Assembly: GCA_021029095.1 (NCBI GenBank) | Contig: JAJOHG010000022.1 | Span: 124,001-188,000, forward strand | Source of the DNA: Phellopilus nigrolimitatus | Lineage: Eukaryota; Basidiomycota; Agaricomycetes; Hymenochaetales; Hymenochaetaceae | DNA length: 64,000 bases | Reading direction: 5' to 3' | In this document: in pieces, positions 56,447-64,000 of the stretch | Numbering within the stretch: position 1 is the first letter of the stretch | Layout: each line of letters starts with the position of its first letter | Position numbers and translations under genes: made by a program | Notes under the pieces: generated by a model | The model's database searches: none | Seen by the model: the letters and a program-made list of their open reading frames with translations, nothing else | What the model was told of the DNA's origin: nothing

Positions 56447-57384
56447 CTGTGAGGCGAAGTGGTCTCACAACAAACACAGACAGTGACCTGAGTCCAATGG
56501 ATGAGTGCAAAAGATAATATATTATGGAAACTAAACATGCCTGAGTCCAATGGATGAGTGCAAAAGATAGAGAGCACCATCCATGGACTCTGCCGCTTCA
56601 AGGGAAGCATTACATAATACATCAACATGTCAGGTGACGCAGAACAACAAGTCAGGAGTTCAAGTCACCTGGTACGCAAAATAATAAAAGGAATAAAAGT
56701 GTCCAAGATCATACAGTATACTACACCTCCTTTTGACACCCAATTGATTATTGCCCTTCTTTACCACACATGGCCGCTTTTTTTCAAAACTAAATTATAG
56801 AATGAATGCTAGTTATGCCAGGAGCACTCTGCGAAATTACTGGGATGTTCTGTTTACAGAGTAAAATAAAATAAAAGGTTCACGAAAACAGGGCTTTTGT
56901 CACGTCCGCAGGTCCTTTTGACACCTGTGACGCCGTTACAGATGGCGCGTCAAGAGACCGATTTCGCTGACGACGCGCGTCGGAAGATCTGCCAGGGTCA
57001 CGCTCAGACACAAACTCAGCAGTTTCTTGTGTACCCTGCTCTCTGTTTTCCATTGCTAACTTAACTTAAAAGGGCGTTTGAAGCCCTTCTTATGCTGCAT
57101 ATTTCTGTATAATTTTTAGGACAGTCGGCAATATCAAATAATTAATAATTACAGATTTTGATTGCATTATGTCGAAAAAATGCTGATTTTGGTACATATT
57201 CTGCTCTCAAGAATGAACAGATAGATATTTTATTCTCTAAATACATACAGGGGTAGGATGACCTTGAGTGAACATGCATATAAAATTTCAGGCAGAAATA
57301 TTGAAAATTAGAAGAGAAAATGTGGGGTGTCAAAAGGACTAGTGGTGTCAAAAGGAGGTGTAGTATACTGTACTATATCCAATA
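56447..57384 (-). repeat. Copia LTR (5' LTR, split by a mariner-like element)
   Basis: The LTR sequence runs 56447-56713 and resumes at 57373-57384 (ctatatccaata). Without the insertion and one copied TA it is about 279 bp. A handful of differences separate it from the partner LTR (for example aggcgaag versus aggctgag). Confidence 0.85.
56714..57370. mobile_element. Mariner/Tc1-like non-autonomous element
   Basis: Perfect 27-bp terminal inverted repeats start CAGTATACTACACCTCCTTT and are flanked by TA on both sides (56712-56713, 57371-57372), the duplication typical of Tc1/mariner. At 657 bp it is too short for a full transposase; a 69-codon minus-strand frame (57142-57351) has no recognised motif. 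It sits near the start of the Copia 5' LTR. Confidence 0.82.
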
Positions 57385-57389
57385 TGAAC

Positions 57390-57458
57390 AGGCCTCATCG
57401 AGGCCCCGTGCAAAATCCATACACAAGGACTTGAGCTATGGCGAAGCATGGATCCGTC
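57390..57458 (+). pseudogene. Tail end of the interrupted hAT transposase exon
   Basis: Joining across the Copia insertion, the frame continues from FDKYALASPVGSSE into SSRPRAKSIHKDLSYGEAW and stops being recognisable at the next hAT element. It does not resume after 59671, so the transposase 3' end has been lost. Confidence 0.5.
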
Positions 57459-59671
57459 TAGGGCATAGCATGGGTCAGGTTTACCCGTGGTGACCCACAG
57501 GTGGATCCGTGGGAACACTCACGGGTTCGGATCACCCGCGCATGGGTGATCCGTTTCCCACGGATCAGCGAGAGTCCGGGTCTGAATTTTTGCAGATTTT
57601 ACAGACCCACGGTTACCCGTGGGTTTTGAGAATTTGTAGGTAATTAATTGATGTGTATATAGATTACCAAATTTCCTACCAATTTTAATGCCTATTTTTT
57701 TTATCTGCTGAGTTGTGCTCGAATTTTCTTGTGTCGTCCAAAGAAAGTATGGTGTTACCGTATTAGGAAAGACATGCGTGTCATCCACACGTTCACCGCT
57801 CTCGATCTCCAAATCCCCTGCGCGATCGCGACCGCGACATGCACATGCGCGACACAGCAGCACAGAGGCCCCGGCCGCCCACTCAAGCGCATGCAGTTCG
57901 CCTTCTTCGTCGACCTGCCTGCGAGCTAGCTCGGCGAGATCGAGCTTCCAGTTCCGCGACACCATCCTCCGCCGCACGCGCCCCGCCACCCGCACGTCCG
58001 CGCACGTGCAGGGCACCGACAATGCCACGCCCCCCGAGGGCAACGACAAGGACCCGCCGAGCCTCACCCACTTTGGCCGCAAGCCTTCGCCGCTGCCCAC
58101 CCTGGCGGATGACGACGCTGCGGTGCACACAGTCTCGGACCTGTCCGCCTACGGCCAGTCCTGGAATGACAACGGCTCCACGCTGCGCTTTCCCACCCTG
58201 TGCACGAACGACTTCGGCCCTGCTGTACTGCCGTCGCTTGCCAAGCCGCTCTCGTACGGCGAAGACACGTCCTCGCGCGCCATCGCGAACGAGCGCTTCC
58301 GGATCCTACGGCCCACCATCGAGCGGGAGCTCGATGAGATCCTCAAGGACCTCTCCCGCAGCGACAGCCCCGACGGCTGGAGCTCTGGCGACAGCAGCAT
58401 CAGCTCCGGTGTCGGCGTCGGTGCATACGTCGAGATGCGGAATGCGACTGCGGAAAACGGGCTGCACCTCCCGCTGATGTCGCGCAGCGCGCACGAGGTG
58501 CTCCCGATGGCAATCCACCCCGCGCAGGTCTCACCGCTGCCGACGTCCGTGAAGCCGCCCGCGCCGACCGTGAAAACGGATCACGCGGGCTCGCGCGCGA
58601 ACGGCCCGTCAGCGACCGCGAGCGCGATCAATCGAGCGCGCTGCTCTCGGGCGTCAGCTCGACGGCGCCCGGTGGTGTCAAGGCCGAGTGCAGCAAGTGC
58701 GGCGCGACGCAACTCCCCGCTGTAGAGACGCGGGCTGAATGACGAACTCAACTGCAACGCGTGCGGATTGTATTGCAAGTTGGTGTGTACAAATGAAAAA
58801 TCGGCATGGTGATTGAATTACTTATTTATCTACTTTTTGCAGCATGAAAGGCCGCGCCCCACGTCCATACGCAACCAGCATGGCGAAGGGCGCCACCAAG
58901 CGGCCCCGCGTCACGATGCGCGCCGGGTCTATGGCGATTCTGCGAGCCCCGACCCTTGCACCGGACTTGTCGACCGTGCAGCCGGCGTACAACTACAGTC
59001 AGGAACTTCGCGGGCCCGCAGTCCGAGCTCATACCCGCACAACGACGATGTCTTCTCGACAAGCGGACACTTTGTCAACTCGTTCGTGGTACAACCCGCA
59101 CGCATCCCCCAGGCCGTACCCTTCGGAGCTCCTGCAGCGCTCGGCGTACTACGGCGACGGCTCGCATGCGGTGGGCGCAGAGGAGGACCGGCCGAGCAAG
59201 CGCCGGCGCGTGAGCATCGACTCCGCGAGCGAGCCGCCGTCGTCGACCGCGTTGTATTCGTCATATGCGACGGAGACGTCGCGCTCGTCGTTTGACATGG
59301 GAGCGGCGTACGCGTACCCGTCGTTCGCCTTGGGCAGCGTGCACGGCGGGAGCGACGGAAACGGCACGGGGACGCTGCGCGCGTGTGCGTTCTGGCACCC
59401 ACCGATGCTGCCGCAGATGGTGGACAAGTCGTTGGCGGCGCTCGTGCACCCGCAAACGAAAAATAAATTGTAATTAAATTACAGCAAAATATAAGGTGAT
59501 CCACGGGTCAATGTGCATACCCACCAGACCCGGACCCCCCTAACCCGGACCCGCAGGTCAGCATGACCCGCGGATCCGGGTCAGGCGGGAGTCCGGGTTT
59601 GAATTTTAAGATTCTCATACCCGCGCAAACGGATCCGGATCTACCCACGGAGCGACCCGTGCTATGCCCTA
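57459..59671. mobile_element. Non-autonomous hAT element carrying a GATA-factor gene
   Basis: Ends TAGGGCATAGCATGGGTCA and, inverted on the right, TAGGGCATAGCACGGGTCG match the element at 36714. Subterminal repeats are alike. The flanking octamers differ (GATCCGTC left, GCAGATTC right), so this is not a clean single insertion; a deletion next to it or recombination between two copies would explain both this and the missing transposase tail. Confidence 0.78.
57715..59476 (+). pseudogene. Captured GATA-type zinc-finger transcription factor gene
   Basis: A 336-codon frame (57715-58725) has an acidic, Ser-rich region (LDEILKDLSRSDSPDGWSSG). The zinc finger follows: CSKCGAT, then one frame over NSPL-stop-RRGLNDELNCNACGLYCKL. 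After an intron ending ctttttgcag it continues HERPRPTSIRNQHGEGR. The finger fits C-x2-C...C-x2-C GATA type, but a single-base shift and a TAG in place of the conserved Trp break it. A downstream frame (58844-59473) reads PSKRRRVSIDSASEPPSS and ends HPPMLPQMVDKSLAAL. Nearly a whole gene, intron included, was captured. Confidence 0.75.
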
Positions 59672-60138
59672 GCAGATTCTAGTACCTCATCCTTTTAATA
59701 ACTTAGCCATCAAAAATTAACAGCTTCGCACTTTCAATGCTACTGCCATCATACTAGTTTGAAAATAATACATCTGCCTGGCTTTTCTTGCAAAAATTGT
59801 ATGTCAAACCGCTTCGAACCGTTTAAAAACCGAACCAAACCGATGCAAACGGTTTGGGTCGGTTACGGTTCGGTTTCGGTTTTCAGCGAAAAGGCTGAAA
59901 ACCGAACCAAACCAAACTGTGGCAACACTAGGTAGTGGGCCATTGCTCCGCATGGCAAGTTACGATTCCTTTTTTTTTTCAGCTTCGTTTTTTGTCATTT
60001 GCTTGAGTACATATTAAGACAAGCGCATATCCAACAGTGGCTTGTAGGTCAATTATATGTATCATCCAAGTGCATTGAACCAGGTTTTCGAAACTCATAC
60101 AAAGTTTACTGAGAAATTTTACCAAGATGTCTGTCTAT
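59672..60138. other. Remnant with hAT-like end and mirrored repeats
   Basis: 59810-59935 contains aaccgaaccaaaccgatgc, aaacggtttgggtcggttac and further ggttcggttt strings in both orientations, ending tgtggcaacacta. The complement, TAGTGTTGCCACAGTTTGGT, resembles a hAT terminus of yet another family. The rest is AT-rich without genes. Confidence 0.4.
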
Positions 60139-60634
60139 TAGGGCTCACCACGAGTCCACCCGCGGGTTGACCCGGACCCGCCTTGACCTGGATCCGTGTC
60201 CCAACGGATCCACGGGTCCTCAGAAACCCGCGGGTGCGGGTCAAGCGAGTCAGCGGTTAGTTCACGAGTCCTGACGGGTCTGTCACGTCCATCACGTCCA
60301 TCGGCACACCGGGGGGCGGGAAGGCTTTGAGCGCCGCGTCGCCGGTGGCCTTCGCATACTCGTTGCAGAGCGCACTCGCGCGCAACACGGCGGCGCGCTG
60401 CACGTTGAAGCTGGCCGCGGACCCGGCGCAAACACACGAAGCACGTCTGCGGGCGTCGCGACGCCGCTCGAGTCGGACTCGGACGAGTCTGACGAACTCG
60501 TGCTGTGCGCAGGCGACCACAAGGCGCTATAGACCGTGATCGGGGTGTTGAGGTTAGGCTCGACGGAGGGACATGAGCGAGTAAGAGAGGCGTGGTGTCA
60601 GCTCGTCTAGTGCGAAGTTCATATCAGACAAGAA

Positions 60635-60912
60635 TATTGGATATAGTATGATCTTGGACACTTTATTTCCTTTTATTATTTTGCGTACCGGGTGACTTGA
60701 ACTCCTGACTTGTTGTTCTGCGTCACCTGACATGTTGATGTATTATGTAATGCTTCCCTTGAAGCGGCAGAGTCCATGGATGGTGCTCTCTATCTTTTGC
60801 ACTCATCCATTGGACTCAGGCATGTTTAGTTTCTCTAATACATCATCTTTTGCACTCATCCATTGGACTCAGGTCACTGTCTGTGTTTGTTGCGAGACCA
60901 CTCCGCCTCACA
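60635..60912 (+). repeat. Solo Copia LTR
   Basis: 278 bp, same family and length as the LTRs at 50822 and 62255, flanked by the 5-bp duplication AAGAA (60630-60634 and 60913-60917). No internal sequence adjoins it, so it arose by recombination between two LTRs of a former full element. Confidence 0.9.
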
Positions 60913-61809
60913 AAGAACGAGCTTGACGAGCTTAGCATCTGCGAAGCGGGTGGGATCGACGGCATCGTCGGTTGGCCACTTTGAGCGGCGCTCTGACGCG
61001 CAGCGTTGACCGCAAGCGGAGGCCCTGCAAAGGAAAACGGCAGCGATCCGGGGGAGCGATACCGCGGGGCACGCTCTGGAACGCCGACTCTTCTGGCAAC
61101 GAGACTGCACGCCTGAGTGTCCTGTTCGATGCCCGTGCCCAATCTCTGGACTCGTGCCGGAATCCGACAGCGGCGGGCTCAGCATATTTGACGACGCACG
61201 CGCAGCAGGCGACGCCGACATTGAGATTGCACTCTCGCTCTTCGTGCGCATGATTGAGCGCGAGGCTTCCTCAGGCACCGAAGCACCTTTACCGACCCAC
61301 AGACGCCACTCTAGCGCGTCCCCGAGAGCGCGTTCGCAGCGGCCGACCTCCCGTGGGGGGAGTCCGAAAAGTTTGGCCCATACGCGGTTTGAGCAGCATC
61401 GGTCTTGCAAGAACAGAACTTCGAGGCCAGAATAAGCGCAGCAAGGAACGTGCGACGAGGACACAGGAGAGGAGAAGGCAGAGGCGGGCAGAGTGACTTC
61501 GCGGGCGCGCTTGTCAGCTGTTTCCGCTTGCGGAAGCGTGTCGCATGACAGCCGCGAAGCGTCGACTTTGCGAGTCTACTGCTCTCCTTCGCTGAGTACC
61601 TCTTGTATTCCACCCAGGCCAGTACGCCGTCGTCCTTGCCGATCCTGCGCCACTCCGAGGCCGAGGACGTATCGACACCTGTCACTACGCTCGAAGGTGC
61701 GGACAGGCCACAGGGGCTCGCAGTCAGTGTGCCTGCACACAGCAGGCAGCTCATCAACCGCCTCCACGACCTCTCGCCCATGAGCGTTCGGCACGTCGCC
61801 CGTCGTGCC

Positions 61810-62200
61810 CTTCTTACCTTGGAAGGTGCTGAATGGACTCAGGCAGATAGCCGTGCACTCCTCGCCAACAACGCTCGTCATTCTTTTGATAAACTCGAGT
61901 GCAAGGCGCGTGCGGTTCTCGATGCTCCCGCCCCACTGGTCCGAGTGTTTGTTTGACACGTCCTGCGTGAACTGGTCGACCAAATATCCATGTGCGCCGT
62001 GGATCTCGACGCCATCGAACCCCGTGCCATGTACTCGAGGATCTCCACGTGCGAGCGCGGGCGCGGCACGACAGCCTTTTTGTCGGACAACGGGACGTCC
62101 GACACGGAGACGTAGGGGTGCGGCCCGCCGGGGTTCGCGCGCGCGTCGACAGAGGTGAGGGTGTCAGGGAATGCGGCATGCCCGACCCACGCCGATCTGC
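61810..62200 (-). pseudogene. Captured Old Yellow Enzyme (flavin oxidoreductase) fragment
   Basis: Minus-strand pieces: HPYVSVSDVPLSDKK, EILEYMA, then (near 61990-62025) an IHGAHGYLVDQFTQDVSN-type block and QWGGSIENRTRLALEFIKRM with CLSPFSTFQG. These are the central motifs of NADPH-dependent Old Yellow Enzyme-like oxidoreductases, including the conserved HGAHGYL block near the flavin site. Frame changes lie between the pieces. It is probably cargo of the surrounding hAT-type element. Confidence 0.75.
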
Positions 62201-62254
62201 ACATTGACTCGCCGCGCAGAACTGGCGCGGAATCACTACGACACTTGGAGCATT

Positions 62255-62532
62255 TATTGGATATAGTATGATCTTGGACACTTTTATTCCTTTTATTATT
62301 TTGCATACCGGGTGACTTGAACTCCTGACTTGTTGTTCTGCGTCACCTGACATGTTGATGTATTATGTAATGCTTCCTTTGAAGCGGCAGAGTCCATGGA
62401 TGGTGCTCTCTATCTTTTGCACTCATCCATTGGACTCAGGCATGTTTAGTTTCTCTAATACATTATCTTTTGCACTCATCCATTGGACTCAGGTCACTGT
62501 CTGTGTTTGTTGTGAGACCACTCCGCCTCACA
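62255..62532 (+). repeat. Copia 5' LTR of second element
   Basis: 278 bp, TATTGGATATAGTATGATC to CCGCCTCACA. It has the same internal 27-bp duplication as the other LTRs. No insertion. Confidence 0.9.
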
Positions 62533-62549
62533 GGTTATGAGCCTTGCGC
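62533..62549 (+). other. Copia primer binding site
   Basis: GGTTATGAGCCTTGCGC follows the LTR without a gap and is identical to that of the first element. Confidence 0.72.
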
Positions 62550-63532
62550 TGTAACTTCACAACAACGTTCAGTACACCGTCGACAACATCCTCCTTGATT
62601 TTCGTTCAAATCGGAGTTGATCTGGTCCCTCTGGAAGAGTTTCTGTCAACTGCAAAGTTCTGGCTGTTCGGATTGGGCTGTAATCGCAGGGTTAGGTTCT
62701 GTGGTGTGTCCGTCGCCTTTGTGTCGATTTTCGTGCCGCCATTCGCACTTGCTGGCACTCTACACCCCTCTGCTTCGACATCCATCCTTATCATCCTCTC
62801 ATCTGCACTCTCTGCTTTTCGTCTCATCGCTCGAAATCGGCTGGACGGATCGTGCTGAAACTTCGCACGTCGTCTCGTTACTCTGGTCCCACTCGTCGTA
62901 CCAACGTGTGGCCGATTCGACTTCGATTTGAGGGTGCTGCATCGATTTCGACTTTTGCAGTCTCTATCTGTCTGTTTGTCTGCTTCCTGCATCGGTTTTG
63001 CATAGCGGACTCAGTTCTTGCCCGATCGCTCTGCGATTTTACACACGTGCTCGTGTTCACGTCGTCTCGGTGTGTGTTGATTTGCGTCTCAATCGCTCCA
63101 CCCATTCCCCCTCTGTGTTGCGTTTTGCGCGGTTTGCCAGCTCTGGTACCTGACAGTTCAGACCCATTTCATTCCATTTGGTTGTTGTTGGATCAGATAG
63201 TCTATTGGTTGTGAAGCTCGACTGCAGGGCCTTAGTTTGCCCTTTGTGACGCTCTTTTGAGTGTTTACTTAAGCCTAGAGCCTCTCTCAACCAGCGGTGC
63301 CTGCGGAGTCTTAACAGACTGACAGACCAGCACTGTCTTGCAACGATTCTGTGTATACATTGATCATTTTGGGTGTTTGGAATCTGTTTGGCTGGTATTG
63401 ACCTGATATCTGCAAATCGCGTAATTCGGCTTGTACACGTTTTCGGCCATCACGCCCCAACCGCTTGTCCGTTTAATCCCCAACTTCGCACTCTCACTCG
63501 CACCACCATCGTCTACCATCGCTCGCATCGTC
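62550..63532 (+). other. Copia leader, full-length version
   Basis: Long untranslated leader; a 120-codon frame (62852-63214)  and others within it are not conserved as frames between the two Copia copies, because one copy lacks the block at about 62968-63160. It may hold packaging signals, which I cannot locate. Confidence 0.6.
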
Positions 63533-64000
63533 ATGTCCGCATCTACCACCTCCGACTCGCAATCGACATTTTTCTTCGCTAAGCTCAACGATAGCAACTA
63601 TGCGACATGGAAACTCGAAATGCGAGCTGCTCTCCAAGCCAAGACTCTCTGGCGCATCGCTTCTGGCATTGCGACGAAACCATCAAAGGCAGAGGAGCAG
63701 GAGGCATGGGAGGAGAAATCGGAGCAAGCAGCCGGTTTTATCTACGGAAAACTCGAGCATGGCATGCAGATCCTGGTTCAGGACGATTTGGGTAACCCAG
63801 TGGAGATGCTGAAGAAGCTGAAGGAGCTCAACCAGCAGGACAATGCGGCGTCGCGTTTTATTGCCTATGACGAGTTCTTCAGCATTGCCAAAGCTGAAGA
63901 CGAGTCGCTCACTGCACTCACTGCTCGCGTTGAGGAGTCGTTGCACAAGCTCAGGAATGCACGCAGCTCTAAGCTCACCCTTGAGAAGTTCGAGGATGAG
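63533..64000 (+). CDS. Copia Gag-Pol, N-terminal part
   Basis: The start MSASTTSDSQSTFFFAKLND matches the first element. 156 codons are open to the window edge and cover most of the Gag helical region. One difference near the end is LTLEKFEDE here versus LTLVQFEDE in the other copy. Confidence 0.9.
   Translation, partial: MSASTTSDSQSTFFFAKLNDSNYATWKLEMRAALQAKTLWRIASGIATKPSKAEEQEAWEEKSEQAAGFIYGKLEHGMQILVQDDLGNPVEMLKKLKELNQQDNAASRFIAYDEFFSIAKAEDESLTALTARVEESLHKLRNARSSKLTLEKFEDE

Larger units (their letters stand above)
50822..57384 (-). mobile_element. Copia-type LTR retrotransposon, coding region intact
   Basis: LTRs at 50822-51099 and 56447-57384 (the latter enlarged by an inserted element) are flanked by the 5-bp duplication TGAAC (50817-50821 and 57385-57389). 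It holds a primer site, a leader, one uninterrupted Gag-Pol frame and a polypurine tract. It sits in the last readable exon of the hAT transposase. A closely similar element begins at 62255 and a solo LTR lies at 60635, so the family has been active here recently. The damaged 5' LTR may limit its own transcription. Confidence 0.92.
60139..62254. mobile_element. hAT-type element remnant with captured fragments, right end not seen
   Basis: The left end TAGGGCTCACCACGAGTCC equals the terminal repeat of the element at 39504, and the next 130 bp share its subterminal strings. No matching right end occurs before the Copia LTR at 62255. The interior holds a minus-strand frame at 60257-60522 (AALKAFPPPGVPMDV), another at 60918-61464 (SESAISMSASPAARASSNML), which continues across the solo LTR, and an Old Yellow Enzyme fragment. 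The first two are unrecognised. Confidence 0.6.
62255..64000 (+). mobile_element. Second Copia element, 5' part (runs off the window)
   Basis: LTR 62255-62532, primer site, a 983-nt leader and the first 156 codons of Gag-Pol are present. Sequence is almost identical to the element at 50822 over the shared parts, in the opposite orientation. It has an undamaged 5' LTR and the full-length leader, so it is the better candidate for an active copy; the remainder is outside the window. Confidence 0.92.

Overview
The window looks like a transposon-rich stretch of a filamentous basidiomycete (Agaricomycete) genome. The evidence is the presence of intron-rich genes with introns of about 50-65 nt, a multi-copy membrane family of the basidiomycete DUF6533 type, and LTR retrotransposons and hAT transposons typical of such fungi. 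There are no rRNA genes, tRNA genes or CRISPR arrays, and no bacterial-style operons.

Left edge (1 to about 540): the 5' end of a minus-strand Copia retrotransposon, with the Gag start, a half-tRNA primer site and an LTR.

About 600-31,550: a degenerate tandem array of five units. The best-supported gene in each unit is a minus-strand membrane protein of DUF6533 type (genes at 2519-4140, 9854-11487, 16807-18423, 21274-22881, 27930-29536). All five fit one 11-exon model that includes exons of 20 nt and 15 nt. The first four are open end to end (295-296 aa). The fifth needs shifted splice sites. Around them are GC-rich repeated modules with conserved but unresolved reading frames. One is a plus-strand frame converging on each DUF6533 gene; another is a minus-strand, hydrophobic, apparently multi-exon gene upstream of it.

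About 31,560-45,421: a plus-strand Gypsy Gag-protease fragment, cut off by a second Gypsy element (35345-45421, minus strand, paired 396-bp LTRs). The second element lacks the reverse transcriptase core and is itself interrupted by two non-autonomous hAT elements, each with an exact 8-bp target duplication. Both carry pieces of ordinary host genes: a BET-type NET domain plus a velvet domain in one; STT3, a SulP transporter and an ERG27-like ketoreductase in the other.

About 45,422-57,458: a hAT transposase gene with a BED finger. It is broken by a small hAT element, a foldback element in an intron, and an apparently intact Copia element (50822-57384, 5-bp target duplication). The Copia's 5' LTR has in turn received a mariner-like element.

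About 57,459-64,000: a further gene-carrying hAT element (GATA-type zinc-finger gene), a second hAT remnant holding an Old Yellow Enzyme fragment, a solo Copia LTR, and the start of a second full Copia element that runs off the window. The overall picture is a tandem gene array next to a nested transposon cluster in which hAT-type elements repeatedly picked up host gene fragments.
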